Positions 37,916-47,187 of a DNA stretch of 64,000 nt are shown in pieces. How positions within the stretch are numbered: the first letter of the stretch is position 1; each line of letters starts with the position of its first letter. The DNA comes from Legionella hackeliae (GTDB lineage Bacteria; Pseudomonadota; Gammaproteobacteria; Legionellales; Legionellaceae), in the NCBI RefSeq assembly GCF_000953655.1, contig NZ_LN681225.1, positions 1,628,001 to 1,692,000 on the forward strand, written 5' to 3'. The notes under the pieces are model-generated. The model ran no database searches. It was given only the letters and a program-made list of their open reading frames with translations, and had not been told where the DNA came from. The translations under genes and the position numbers were made by a program.

Positions 37916-37968
37916 TGTAAAGAAAATGCATGCAGTGTAAAGAAAATGAAGGTTTTTGTAAGAAGATT
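37916..37968. repeat. Helically phased direct repeats upstream of the POT gene
   Basis: TGTAAAGAAAATG occurs at 37916-37928 and again, identical, at 37936-37948. A weaker third copy, TGTAAGAAGAT, starts at 37957. The 20- and 21-base periods put all copies on one face of the helix. The array lies about 95 to 145 bases upstream of the POT start. It looks like a multi-site operator; the regulator is unknown. Confidence 0.55.
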
Positions 37969-38061
37969 ATTTATTCTGGAAATTTCTCTAAATTGACCGT
38001 AGACAGCTAAAAAATTGCATGTCATAGTCGAAGAACCTCAGCTAACAAAGGATGGCATCTA

Positions 38062-39567
38062 ATGTCTAGAGTTGATAGCAAAAATGCAGTTTGGAGTGAT
38101 TTGCCGCAGGGTACTGTCGCATTATTCTTCATTCAGATTTTTTCTACCCTAAGCTTTAGTGTGCTCTATTCCACGTTAGTGTTATACATGACAAAAAAGC
38201 TAGAACTACCAGCATCGTCCGCCAATAGCATTACCGGAATTTTCGTTGCTGCTAATTTTGCTCTACACCTTTTAGGTGGGTATTGCGGCGGAAGATTTTT
38301 GTCAAACCGTGCTCTTTTTTGCTTTGGCATGCTCGCACAAATTATAGGTTGTATTTTGTTAGCATCAGAAAGCGAAATGTATCTTTATTGTGCGCTCGGT
38401 TTTTTTCTAACAGGTAGTGGTCTTAATGTAACTTGCATTAATTGCATGTTAACACAGCGATTCGAGCCCAAAGATCATCGTCGTGAAACAGCGTTTTTGT
38501 GGAATTATGCCGGTATGAATATTGGCTTTTTAGTGGGTTTTACTTTAAGCGGCTATTTTCAATTATCGCAAAACTATCAACGTCTATTTTTACTGAGTAG
38601 TTTAGGTAATTTAATTGCCATTTTTATCTGTCTATATTTTTGGCATGTTCTTGATGATCAAAAAACTATTTATAGTCGTCTTACAAAAGAAGATAAAAAA
38701 CGGGCAATATTAGGTGGCATAGCTATTGTGGCCGCTCTACCGTTTTTGCTAAGTCAGTTTATTCATTTTGCTGATTGGGCAAATAAGCTGATTTTGGTGA
38801 CAGGTGCCATAATGTTGGCCGTAGCGATAATTCTCGCAGCACAACAACAATCGGGTGATGCTCGAGAAAAGATGCTCGCTTTTGCAATACTTATGGTAGT
38901 CAGCACTGTATTTTGGGTTCTTTATCAAATAGGACCAATGGGATTAACGCATTTTATTGAAAATAATGTACAGCGCCATTGGGAGGGTATTACCATTGCA
39001 CCACAATGGTTCCAAAATGTTAATACACTTTGTATCGTTTTTGGCGGCCCTTTACTGAGCTTCATTCTGAATCGCATGCGCTCACGGGGCATACAGGTTA
39101 ATATACCCACACAATTTGCTCTCGCTCTATTGCTAATCGGTTTGGCATTTGCACTACTTCCCGCGGGAATTGCTAGAGCTAGTTCCGATGGAATGGTTGC
39201 TCCAGGATGGATTGTATTAAGTTATATTTTGCAAAGTGCAGGGGAGTTACTGATTTCGCCCATTGGCTATGCCATGGTTGGTGCGTTAGTACCCAATTCC
39301 TTGCAAGGCATCATGATGGGGATGTGGATGCTGGCAACTGGTGTCGGAGCTACTTTGTCAAGCTACAGCTCGAATTGGATGACTTCAGGCCAAGAAACCA
39401 GCTTGCCTTTAGCAACAAATAGCGGCTATAGTGACGTCTTTCTAAATCTTGGATTATTTGCCATCGCTGCCTCTTTATTACTATTTTTGCTAGTCCCTAA
39501 ACTTAAGCACTGGATTAATGACAAGAACAGTAATGTGACTAATGAGGCTGCTTCAGTAATGGCGTAA
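38062..39567 (+). CDS. POT/PTR-family (MFS) transporter
   Basis: 501 residues with about fourteen membrane helices. The overall layout and GYCGGRFLSNRALFCFGML near residue 73 fit proton-dependent oligopeptide transporters, as does SAGELLISPIGYAMVGALVP in the C-terminal half. The helix-1 proton-coupling motif ExxERFxYY is missing: the position reads QIFSTLSFSVLYSTLVLY. Substrate or coupling may therefore differ from ordinary di-/tripeptide carriers. AAAGGATGGC precedes the ATG. mnmC starts 10 bases after the stop. Confidence 0.85.
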   Translation: MSRVDSKNAVWSDLPQGTVALFFIQIFSTLSFSVLYSTLVLYMTKKLELPASSANSITGIFVAANFALHLLGGYCGGRFLSNRALFCFGMLAQIIGCILLASESEMYLYCALGFFLTGSGLNVTCINCMLTQRFEPKDHRRETAFLWNYAGMNIGFLVGFTLSGYFQLSQNYQRLFLLSSLGNLIAIFICLYFWHVLDDQKTIYSRLTKEDKKRAILGGIAIVAALPFLLSQFIHFADWANKLILVTGAIMLAVAIILAAQQQSGDAREKMLAFAILMVVSTVFWVLYQIGPMGLTHFIENNVQRHWEGITIAPQWFQNVNTLCIVFGGPLLSFILNRMRSRGIQVNIPTQFALALLLIGLAFALLPAGIARASSDGMVAPGWIVLSYILQSAGELLISPIGYAMVGALVPNSLQGIMMGMWMLATGVGATLSSYSSNWMTSGQETSLPLATNSGYSDVFLNLGLFAIAASLLLFLLVPKLKHWINDKNSNVTNEAASVMA

Positions 39568-39577
39568 TGAGTGTGAA

Positions 39578-41569
39578 GTGAGCAGTCCTTTTGTACCTAT
39601 TGAAACGGCAGAGTTGACTTGGCGTAATGGTTTACCCGTTTCTGCTAAATTTGATGATATCTATTTTTCAACCGAAGGTGGTCTGCAAGAAACCGAACAT
39701 GTTTTTATTGTAGGCAATCGATTAATTGAGCGTTGGCAATTATTAGAAAAAGAAACATTTGTTATTGCTGAAACAGGTTTTGGCAGTGGCTTAAATTTTC
39801 TTTTAACCTGGTCTTTATGGTTAAAATATGCCCCCAAAGATGCCCGTTTATTTTTTATTAGCTGTGAAAAATTTCCTTTAAAAAAAGAAGACCTGGCTAG
39901 ATGTCTAGCACTATGGCCACAACTAAAAACACAAGCTGATGCGTTACTTGCAGATTATCCAATTCTAACCCCCGGATTTCATCATTTAAGTTTTGAAAAT
40001 GGTCGAATCAATTTAACCCTAATGCTTGGTGATGTGTTTGCTTGTTACAGCGAACTCCTCGTATGTGGTGATCAAAAACTAGAAGCCCAATTAAGAACGC
40101 ACTATGTTGATGCCTGGTTTCTAGATGGATTTTCTCCTGCAAAAAATAGCGCAATGTGGTCTGAAAATTTATTCCATTGCATCAGCTTGCTGTCTACAGC
40201 AGGGACAACATTGGCAACATTTTCTGCAGCAAGTTTGGTAAAAAATAATCTACAAAACGCAGGTTTTGAGGTTAGAAAGAGCAAAGGGTTTGGTCGCAAA
40301 CGAGAGATGACAATTGCTAATTATGTCAGAATGCCCGAACATAATTATCATCGCTTGCGCACGACCCCATGGCATGTAGGCTCGCCCAACAAGGTTGGCA
40401 AAAAGCAAGCTATTGTTTTAGGCGCAGGACTAGCCGGTTGCTATACGGCCTATGCATTAAGTAAACGTAATTGGGAGGTCGTTTTACTTGATGCTGGCAA
40501 TGAAGTCGGTTGCGGAGCGTCAGGCAATAAACAAGCAGTTCTATATCCAAAATTATCATCGTACCAATCCCCCTTAACATTATTTATGTTAATGGCGTTT
40601 TTATTTGCCTCGCGAGAATACAGCAAGCTTTTGCAAGAGCACGATTTGGGTGAGTTAGCAGGAATATTACAACTCGCCTTTAATGAAAAGGAATGTTTAA
40701 CTCAGGGAAGTTTGGACAAATGGCTCTCAGTTTATCCCGAATTGGGTTTATTGGTTGATTGTCAACAAGCCTCAAATTTGGCTGGAATTGAGCTAAGCAC
40801 AAATGGTTTATTTATTCCGCAGTCCGGCTGGTTAAACTCTAAAGCACTATGTCAACTATTGGCAAAAGCACCAGGCATCCAATTTATCCCCAATACGATG
40901 ATTAACGAAATATATGCAGAAGAGGGGATGTGGCATGCGGATAATTATTCGGCTGAGATTTTAGTAATCACTAGTGGCTACCAGGCAGCCCAATTTCCTT
41001 ATACGAGTTACCTACCACTCAAACCCATCCGTGGGCAGATGACTGACATAGAGAGTAACCCACATACGAAAGAATTAAAAATACCTCTATGTGGTGATGG
41101 ACATGTTTTGCCGACTCAAAATAATACACATTCAGTGGGTGCTACTTATCATTTGGGTATAACTAACCCAAATTGTAGTGCAGCTGATGATGAAACTAAT
41201 TTATTACGTCTGAAAAAAATTACTCCACAATTAGTTTGGTCTAATCGCTTAAAAAATAGTTGGTGCGGGATTAGAGGAGCAACAACGGATTATTTACCCG
41301 TAGTGGGCCCAGTACCTAACGAAGTGGAGTTTAACCAACAGTTTGCAACCTTAAAGACAAATGCCAAACGCTGGCTACCGTTTCCTGGCCCTTATTACTC
41401 TGGTTTATACCTTTGTGCAGGCTTTGGTTCTCGAGGTTTGACAACCATACCTCTCGCCGCCGAGTGGTTAGCGTCACTAATTAATAATGATCCATTCTTT
41501 CTTCCAAAGTCACTCGTTCAAGCCCTATCTCCAGCTCGTTTCTTGCGGAAAAAAATTATTAGGGCATAG
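39578..41569 (+). CDS. mnmC: Bifunctional tRNA mnm5s2U34 biosynthesis protein
   Basis: 663 residues with both activities. The N-terminal methyltransferase (about 1-240) has ETGFGSGLNFLLTWSL and DAWFLDGFSPAKNSAMW. The C-terminal FAD-dependent oxidase starts near 270 with the Rossmann motif VLGAGLAGCYTAYALSKR and later shows CGIRGATTDYLPVVGPVP. It converts cmnm5s2U to mnm5s2U in wobble position 34 of tRNAs. The start is GTG at 39578, 10 bases after the POT gene. Confidence 0.94.
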   Translation: MSSPFVPIETAELTWRNGLPVSAKFDDIYFSTEGGLQETEHVFIVGNRLIERWQLLEKETFVIAETGFGSGLNFLLTWSLWLKYAPKDARLFFISCEKFPLKKEDLARCLALWPQLKTQADALLADYPILTPGFHHLSFENGRINLTLMLGDVFACYSELLVCGDQKLEAQLRTHYVDAWFLDGFSPAKNSAMWSENLFHCISLLSTAGTTLATFSAASLVKNNLQNAGFEVRKSKGFGRKREMTIANYVRMPEHNYHRLRTTPWHVGSPNKVGKKQAIVLGAGLAGCYTAYALSKRNWEVVLLDAGNEVGCGASGNKQAVLYPKLSSYQSPLTLFMLMAFLFASREYSKLLQEHDLGELAGILQLAFNEKECLTQGSLDKWLSVYPELGLLVDCQQASNLAGIELSTNGLFIPQSGWLNSKALCQLLAKAPGIQFIPNTMINEIYAEEGMWHADNYSAEILVITSGYQAAQFPYTSYLPLKPIRGQMTDIESNPHTKELKIPLCGDGHVLPTQNNTHSVGATYHLGITNPNCSAADDETNLLRLKKITPQLVWSNRLKNSWCGIRGATTDYLPVVGPVPNEVEFNQQFATLKTNAKRWLPFPGPYYSGLYLCAGFGSRGLTTIPLAAEWLASLINNDPFFLPKSLVQALSPARFLRKKIIRA

Positions 41570-41730
41570 CTACAGAGCCCACAAAAAGGACAAATACAAT
41601 TCTTTTGTGAAACAGTAAATTTGTGCATGAAGTATGCTTACAAAAAAAGTAAAAATCGTCATCTATACTTTTTCTTGTCGTATGAATTTAATAAAGGGAA
41701 TTAATCATCAATGCACAAGGAGCCCATTAT

Positions 41731-42006
41731 ATGAGCGCACTAGAAAAGATGAGTGATCATTGCTCTATCGTCATTAAAAATATTAATGAGTTGGATGCTC
41801 AATTTATAACCCAAGAATTTTTAACTCGAGAAATATTAACCTCATTACGAGAAATACATTTCTTACAAGACAGTTTTATGCACAATCATTCGACACATGA
41901 AGCACTACAAAAAAGTTTTGTTACTTTTCAAGGTGCCATAGCTTCTCTAGCTGAAACATTAAGTGATAAAAAGTCTGTAACGAATGAATCAATCCAAATA
42001 AATTAA
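41731..42006 (+). CDS. Small uncharacterised helical protein
   Basis: 91 residues, hydrophilic and predicted helical, no recognised domain. An excellent ribosome site (AAGGAG, 8 bases before the ATG) supports it as a real gene. It is monocistronic, between mnmC and the 222-residue orphan. An imperfect hairpin (CCTATAAAGAATCC with GGATTCTTATAGG) follows at about 42015-42042. Confidence 0.65.
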   Translation: MSALEKMSDHCSIVIKNINELDAQFITQEFLTREILTSLREIHFLQDSFMHNHSTHEALQKSFVTFQGAIASLAETLSDKKSVTNESIQIN

Positions 42007-42202
42007 GGAGACTCCCTATAAAGAATCCAGGATTCTTATAGGGTTAGGGTTCGCTCAATCGTATTTTAGATACGATAGCGTTTCTTAGTCTTTACTGTAG
42101 GCGCACTTTGAAAATCATTGGCGTAATTTTGTCTTAAGCTAGGTTGTGTAAAATTAATCCATAACATGGAAATTCCTTTCTTTCATTGAGTGGGGAGGTT
42201 GT

Positions 42203-42871
42203 ATGAAAGCCAAAAGCGAGCTTTTAGACAAAGTGATTGCATGTACAAGATGGGGTAATGAACGAGGTGTATCCGCAATTATTTTAGGTGAACAATGTGG
42301 ATATCCTTTAGGGATTATAAGGAGTAAATCCTCTAAAAAACCTGTGGACCTTGAAGCGTTAATTCTAAACAGTGGGAAGGATGAAGGACGTAGTCTTGGA
42401 TTTATTGATTTTGTATTCGACCATAAATCAGGATTCATCGGCATAACGTACAATAAAAATTTCAATGAATTTGGACACGATGGCATTGCTAATGCGTTGC
42501 AATCCCCTGGTTGGACAGGAAGTGATTCAAGACGAGCGGCAATTGTCGGTGGAAGAATTGCATTTTTAAATGGTTTTTTTATTACGACAGAATGGAGTGG
42601 CCACTATGGCGATCTCTGGAATGACAGTATAATCGGCGAATTTCAAAGTACTTTCTTTTGGTCTACCAAACAACCTATTCTTCACATTAAGTGGAAAGCT
42701 TCTGCAGATGAGCCTGCGAATGAGGCGGAGAAACCTTCATCAAAATTGTTAGTATCTTGTGGCTTTTTTGCCCTAAACGATCGTGCTACCAAGGTGGGTA
42801 TTAAAGCTAATACACCTTTGGATAGCCAGACTTGCGATCTGGTTGCATCCTATCTGACAAAAAATGATTAG
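42203..42871 (+). CDS. Uncharacterised 222-residue protein
   Basis: No family is recognised. It is soluble-looking, glycine- and aromatic-rich in the centre (FNGFFITTEWSGHYGDLW), with no signal peptide or membrane helix. GGGAGG seven bases before the ATG is a strong ribosome site. A hairpin follows the stop, so this is an independent unit. The region before it (42007-42202) holds only the hairpin of the previous gene and AT-rich sequence. Confidence 0.7.
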   Translation: MKAKSELLDKVIACTRWGNERGVSAIILGEQCGYPLGIIRSKSSKKPVDLEALILNSGKDEGRSLGFIDFVFDHKSGFIGITYNKNFNEFGHDGIANALQSPGWTGSDSRRAAIVGGRIAFLNGFFITTEWSGHYGDLWNDSIIGEFQSTFFWSTKQPILHIKWKASADEPANEAEKPSSKLLVSCGFFALNDRATKVGIKANTPLDSQTCDLVASYLTKND

Positions 42872-42888
42872 TGGATTGAGTTGGTGTA

Positions 42889-42914
42889 ATAAGGCGACTT
42901 AAGAATCGCCTTAT
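42889..42914 (+). terminator. Hairpin terminator
   Basis: ATAAGGCGA (42889-42897) pairs with TCGCCTTAT (42906-42914) around an 8-base loop, 17 bases after the preceding stop. There is no long T-run. Confidence 0.45.
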
Positions 42915-43025
42915 AAACTATGAAGACAATTATCGTTTACCCACAATATTATCATCATTAACTCTTGCTTATCCCTCTTGAGATCGTTACTCTTCGCGAA
43001 TCATTAGCTACTTAATGAGGTAATC

Positions 43026-43811
43026 GTGGCCAATATTGAAATTTTTCAAATAGATGCCTTTACTGACAAAATTTTTCACGGTAACCCTGCAGCCGTTTGC
43101 ATATTAAATGAGTGGTTAAATGATGAACTCATGCAAGCCATTGCTGTTGAAAATAATCTCTCAGAAACTGCATTTGTTATCGAAGACAAGCACGGTTTTC
43201 ATATTCGTTGGTTTACTCCGCGTGGTGAGATTAGTTTATGCGGACATGCGACTCTTGCAGCTGGTTTTGTCCTCCATGAGCTTGAAAAATGTCCAGGGAA
43301 TAGTGTTAATTTCTCGAGTAAAAGCGGGCCATTGGCAGTAAAACAAAAGGGTGAGCGGTATACACTTGATTTTCCGCGTTTAGATTATCAGTTAATCAAG
43401 ACCCCTGAAATAATTACTGCATTAGTTGATAAGCCTTGTATTGAAACTTATGAAAGTGAACTGGATTACATGATCTTGTTAGCTGCCGAAGACAACGTAT
43501 TGCAGGCTCAGGTCGATATCAAGGCGTTGTCAAAATTACCTAAGAGAGGGTTAATTCTTACCTCTGGCAGTAGTGAGGCTGACTTCTATTCTCGCTGCTT
43601 TTATCCAAAACATAACATTCCTGAAGATCCGGTAACGGGTTCTGCTCATTGTGTCCTAGCCCCATTTTGGGCAAATCGCTTGAATAAAAATACACTCAAG
43701 GCGGTTCAAGGATCGATTAGAAAAGGCGAGATACTTTGTGAAGTATTGCAAGAACGTGTCTATCTTTCAGGCTACTGTAAATGGTATTCAAGGGGGCATT
43801 TAGTCATATAA
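43026..43811 (+). CDS. PhzF-family isomerase/epimerase-like protein
   Basis: 261 residues. The family signatures are clear: IFQIDAFTDKIFHGNPAAVC at the N-terminus, the catalytic Glu in NNLSETAFVIE (near residue 46), RWFTPRGEISLCGHATLAA, and DPVTGSAHCVLAPFW in the second half-barrel. PhzF members catalyse isomerisations by proton shifts; most bacterial homologues outside phenazine clusters have no assigned substrate. The start is GTG at 43026. It ends one base before the convergent DUF2490-like gene. Confidence 0.9.
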   Translation: MANIEIFQIDAFTDKIFHGNPAAVCILNEWLNDELMQAIAVENNLSETAFVIEDKHGFHIRWFTPRGEISLCGHATLAAGFVLHELEKCPGNSVNFSSKSGPLAVKQKGERYTLDFPRLDYQLIKTPEIITALVDKPCIETYESELDYMILLAAEDNVLQAQVDIKALSKLPKRGLILTSGSSEADFYSRCFYPKHNIPEDPVTGSAHCVLAPFWANRLNKNTLKAVQGSIRKGEILCEVLQERVYLSGYCKWYSRGHLVI

Positions 43812-43812
43812 A

Positions 43813-44499
43813 TTAGCTTTGAGGTTCATTGGGCAGCGTTACTTGGGCATATAAAGAAATTACATGACTGGCCTGTCCTGGATTGCTAAATACATATTGA
43901 TAAAGATAACCAGCACCAACCAGCAAGTTCTTGGAGGCTTGCTGATCGAGGCTGATTAGAATTCGATTTTGATCTAATGTTTGAGTGGTAACCCAGTCTG
44001 CCTGAACTACATTAATGAAGAGTTCATTAAATCCTACCAAACTTAAGCTATCAGTGAGCTTTTTTCTAAGAGTAAGTCTTTCTCGAAAACGATAATTCCA
44101 TTCATTGGAATCGGCACGAGTGCGTTGTTCAAGACGTGAACGCAATGTGAACCAGGGCGTTTGTTCATGGGTGAATAAAACCTGTTCCCAGACTCTATTT
44201 TCTTGCAGATTTGAACCTTGATTGAGTTTTGTCGTTACTGTCGTACCACCTAATGCCATGGTCCATCGTGGAGAATATTGATAGCCGCCACTAAAATTGG
44301 TAAGGAGTTGCTCAAACAAGAAAGGTCTGTCTCTGACGCGTAGTTGCGGTTCGATTTGATACACATAGTTACCAATCTGGGTATTAAATCCAATCGTTGA
44401 CCATACTTTTTCATTTGTAGAAAGAGCCCATACCGTCTTTATGAATAAGCATTCAAGGATAAAAAGACTGAGGATGAATAGAATTCTCATTGTTCTCAC
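43813..44499 (-). CDS. DUF2490-like exported envelope protein
   Basis: 228 residues with a cleavable signal peptide (ILFILSLFILECLFIKTVWA). The mature part is beta-rich with alternating aromatic and polar residues (GGYQYSPRWTMALGGTTV, RFRERLTLRKKLTD, GAGYLYQYVF). That pattern fits DUF2490, presumed outer-membrane beta-barrels, in which RxR-E-R motifs recur. Function unknown. Confidence 0.8.
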   Translation of the reverse strand: MRTMRILFILSLFILECLFIKTVWALSTNEKVWSTIGFNTQIGNYVYQIEPQLRVRDRPFLFEQLLTNFSGGYQYSPRWTMALGGTTVTTKLNQGSNLQENRVWEQVLFTHEQTPWFTLRSRLEQRTRADSNEWNYRFRERLTLRKKLTDSLSLVGFNELFINVVQADWVTTQTLDQNRILISLDQQASKNLLVGAGYLYQYVFSNPGQASHVISLYAQVTLPNEPQS

Positions 44500-44586
44500 T
44501 GTATGACAAAACTTATAATCTACTAATTCAATGTAATTGTCGACTCTGCTAAATAAATTTCTTAATTGTTTCTCAATTTTGATTGG

Positions 44587-44650
44587 AGATTAATCAAATT
44601 CTGTATTGCTTCGCATGGTTCGAAAGACAGATTAATCAAATCCTATATTG
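44587..44650. repeat. Pair of 22-bp direct repeats
   Basis: AGATTAATCAAATTCTGTATTG at 44587-44608 recurs at 44629-44650 with two changes, a 42-base period (four helical turns). It lies in the 301-base gap before the small gene at 44801. That gap also holds the palindrome at 44729-44752 and otherwise only AT-rich sequence. Confidence 0.5.
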
Positions 44651-44728
44651 ATTTTAGGAAATATTAAATATCCCCATCTTGCGAGCGCAGTGAAGCAATC
44701 TTCTATACGAAATAATAAAATTATGGTA

Positions 44729-44752
44729 AGCATAAACCAATTGGTTTATGCT
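44729..44752. promoter_or_regulatory. Perfect 24-bp palindrome, putative operator
   Basis: AGCATAAACCAA is followed directly by its exact reverse complement. There is no loop, which favours a dimeric-regulator binding site over a terminator. It ends 48 bases before the ATG of the small gene at 44801. Confidence 0.55.
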
Positions 44753-44800
44753 GGTATAGCTTTAAATATCTAATTTAATTAACTAAGGATGGTAAGAAAA

Positions 44801-45046
44801 ATGAATTCTTGGAACAGTGTAATTTTTATGAAAACCAATAAGTCATGGTCTGAATTAAGTGCAATGGCAAAATGGGACGGTGTTGAAAAAATGTGGTCTA
44901 CTTCAGGTGACTGGGACTGGTGTATCAAGTTAAATAAAGATTCTTCTTCTCCGGAAAAAACACATGAGTTTGTTGCTCGCATGCGTGATGGCCACTGGGC
45001 TAGTGAGACTCAAACAAACTGGTGGAAGGAAATGCCTGCCAAATAG
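44801..45046 (+). CDS. Small protein resembling an isolated Lrp/AsnC ligand-binding (RAM-type) domain
   Basis: 81 residues from ATG 44801; ATG 44789 adds MVRK. The stretch MAKWDGVEKMWSTSGDWDWC followed by IKL matches the helix-strand-turn-strand pattern of RAM domains (...PGVxxVxxVTGxYDxxVKV), including the conserved Gly-x-x-Asp. No DNA-binding domain is attached. Tryptophan content is unusually high. It has its own upstream palindrome and a strong downstream terminator. The assignment is by pattern only; function unknown. Confidence 0.65.
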   Translation: MNSWNSVIFMKTNKSWSELSAMAKWDGVEKMWSTSGDWDWCIKLNKDSSSPEKTHEFVARMRDGHWASETQTNWWKEMPAK

Positions 45047-45050
45047 TTGC

Positions 45051-45080
45051 AACAGCCCGAGATAATTCGGGCTGTTTAAT
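45051..45080 (+). terminator. Rho-independent terminator
   Basis: AACAGCCCGA (45051-45060) pairs with TCGGGCTGTT (45067-45076) across a 6-base loop, followed by TAATTTATT. It is the cleanest intrinsic terminator in the window. Confidence 0.75.
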
Positions 45081-45190
45081 TTATTCTGTATTAAATTTCT
45101 TCACTACTCAGATGTTTTGTCACATTGCCTTGCCATTTGGTGTAGGAGCATGATAAAAAAGCGGTTCATAATGTCAAGGAGTGAATATTG

Positions 45191-46075
45191 ATGTCTGGCT
45201 CAATGGGAAAGCGCTTTCGAACTCTTGTTCAAAATCATTCACCTTTACAAGTTGTAGGAACTATCAATGCTTATACAGCCATGCTAGCGGAGTCGGCAGG
45301 ATGTGAAGCTATATACTTATCAGGTGCTGGTGTTGCGAATGCCTCTTATGGGCTTCCTGATTTGGGAATGACGAGTCTTGCTGAAGTTTTAGAAGATGCG
45401 AGACGTATCACTCAAGCTTGTTCCTTACCGCTGTTAGTCGATGTAGATACCGGGTGGGGCCATGCATTTAACATTGCCCGAACAGTGAAACTTATGGAAC
45501 AGGCGAATGTAGCGGCAATTCACATAGAAGATCAGGTTCTTGCCAAGCGCTGCGGACATCGTCCCAATAAAGCCATTGTCTCTATGCGTGAAATGGGCGA
45601 TAGAATAAAAACAGCTGTAGATGCTCGCACAGATGAAAATTTTGTCATTATGGCACGAACTGATGCCTTCGCCGTTGAAGGAATGAATGCAGCCATTGAA
45701 AGAGCCCAACTATGTGTGGAATTAGGCGCTGATATGCTTTTCCCTGAAGCAATGACTACTCTTTCTGAATATCAAGAATTTTGCCGCCATTTTAAAGTAC
45801 CTGTGCTTGCCAATATTACTGAGTTTGGTAAAACACCTCTATTTACCCGAGAGGAACTTAGAGGAGCAGGTATTGAGTTAATTCTATATCCTCTGAGCGC
45901 ATTCAGAGCGATGTCAAAAGCTGCTCTAACTGTTTATAAAACAATAAAAGAAAAAGGAACTCAGCAGAATTTACTTGATAGCATGCAAACACGCAATGAA
46001 TTATATCAAGTACTCGGCTATCACGATTATGAAAAAAAACTAGACCAATTAATGGAGGGTGAGGATGGTCAATAA
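45191..46075 (+). CDS. prpB: 2-methylisocitrate lyase
   Basis: About 294 residues. It cleaves 2-methylisocitrate to pyruvate and succinate, the last step of the methylcitrate cycle. The isocitrate-lyase-family catalytic motif appears as [28 protein letters not shown] and IEDQV carry metal-binding acids. ATG 45191 is chosen, with AAGGAG nine bases upstream, over TTG 45188. A possible promoter, TTGCCA (45130-45135) with ATAAAA (45153-45158) at 17-base spacing, lies upstream. It overlaps prpC by 11 bases. Confidence 0.94.
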   Translation: MSGSMGKRFRTLVQNHSPLQVVGTINAYTAMLAESAGCEAIYLSGAGVANASYGLPDLGMTSLAEVLEDARRITQACSLPLLVDVDTGWGHAFNIARTVKLMEQANVAAIHIEDQVLAKRCGHRPNKAIVSMREMGDRIKTAVDARTDENFVIMARTDAFAVEGMNAAIERAQLCVELGADMLFPEAMTTLSEYQEFCRHFKVPVLANITEFGKTPLFTREELRGAGIELILYPLSAFRAMSKAALTVYKTIKEKGTQQNLLDSMQTRNELYQVLGYHDYEKKLDQLMEGEDGQ

Positions 46076-47186
46076 ATCAGGAGCAGGGTTGGCTGGAGTT
46101 GTTGCCGGACAATCAGCTATAGCAACGGTAGGACAGGAAGGACAAGGTTTAAACTATCGGGGCTATTCCATTTATGATTTGGCAGAACATGCAACATTTG
46201 AAGAAGTTGCTTATTTGCTTCATTACGGTCAGTTGCCAACGCGTTCAGAATTGAATAACTACACAAAAAAATTAATAGGGTTACGCAAACTCCCGGAAGC
46301 TCTAAAAACCGTGCTGAAATTAATCCCCAAAGACACGCATCCAATGGATGTTCTAAGAACAGGTTGTTCTTTTTTAGGCACATTGGAGCCCGAAAATGAT
46401 TTCGCTCAACAGTATGATATCGCAGATCGCTTGTTAGCATTATTTCCCGGTATGATGTGTTATTGGTATGCCTATCATTTTCAAGGTAAGGAAATATCAG
46501 GCGAAAGTGATGAGAAAACTATCGGGGGGCATTTTCTAGCGCTCTTACATGGTCGTAAACCCACTAAACTTGAATGTGACATGATGAATGTCTCATTAAT
46601 CCTTTATGCCGAACACGAATTCAATGCATCAACCTTTGCAGCTAGAGTTACTGCCGCTACGTTATCTGATTTTTACTCTGCGATAACAACTGCAATAGGT
46701 ACCTTACGTGGTCCTTTGCATGGTGGGGCTAATGAAGCAGCAATGGAACTTATTGCTCAATTCAAAAGTCCAGATGAGGCTGAAAAAGAATTAATGGCAA
46801 TGCTTGCAAGAAAAGCAAAGATTATGGGATTTGGTCACCGCGTTTATACGGTGTCGGATCCGCGCTCCGATGTAATCAAAGCCTGGTCACATAAATTAGC
46901 AGAGGCTAAAAATGACATGCTTTTATATCAGGTATCAGAACGCATTGAAGCGGTCATGCGACGCGAGAAAAAACTGTTCCCAAATCTTGATTTCTATAGT
47001 GCATCAGCTTACCACTTCTGCGGAATTCCAACGTCGTTGTTTACACCAATATTTGTGATGTCACGTATTACCGGTTGGTCTGCTCACGTTTTTGAACAAC
47101 GTGCGGATAATCGTCTTATTAGACCTACTTCAGAATATACCGGCCCTGAACCCCAAAAATTTATTGCCATTGATGCGAGAGGTTAG
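46065..47186 (+). CDS. prpC: 2-methylcitrate synthase
   Basis: About 373 residues. It condenses propionyl-CoA with oxaloacetate. Citrate-synthase-fold signatures include [36 protein letters not shown] with a catalytic His, [12 protein letters not shown], and [16 protein letters not shown] with the second catalytic region. [10 protein letters not shown] ends the protein. ATG 46065, with GGAGG six bases upstream, is preferred over GTG 46059. It is followed one base later by prpD. Confidence 0.94.
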   Translation: MVNKSGAGLAGVVAGQSAIATVGQEGQGLNYRGYSIYDLAEHATFEEVAYLLHYGQLPTRSELNNYTKKLIGLRKLPEALKTVLKLIPKDTHPMDVLRTGCSFLGTLEPENDFAQQYDIADRLLALFPGMMCYWYAYHFQGKEISGESDEKTIGGHFLALLHGRKPTKLECDMMNVSLILYAEHEFNASTFAARVTAATLSDFYSAITTAIGTLRGPLHGGANEAAMELIAQFKSPDEAEKELMAMLARKAKIMGFGHRVYTVSDPRSDVIKAWSHKLAEAKNDMLLYQVSERIEAVMRREKKLFPNLDFYSASAYHFCGIPTSLFTPIFVMSRITGWSAHVFEQRADNRLIRPTSEYTGPEPQKFIAIDARG

Positions 47187-47187
47187 T

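Noticed and set aside
37916-37968. CpxR box reading of the repeats
   Set aside because: The CpxR consensus needs GTAAA copies about 10 bases apart; here the copies are 20-21 bases apart and share a longer motif.
42154-42486. 110-codon minus-strand ORF
   Set aside because: Shadow of the 222-residue gene, which has a strong ribosome site and terminator.
47092-47187. 32-residue N-terminal extension of prpD
   Set aside because: It would lie inside prpC in another frame; ATG 47188 directly after the prpC stop matches the family start.
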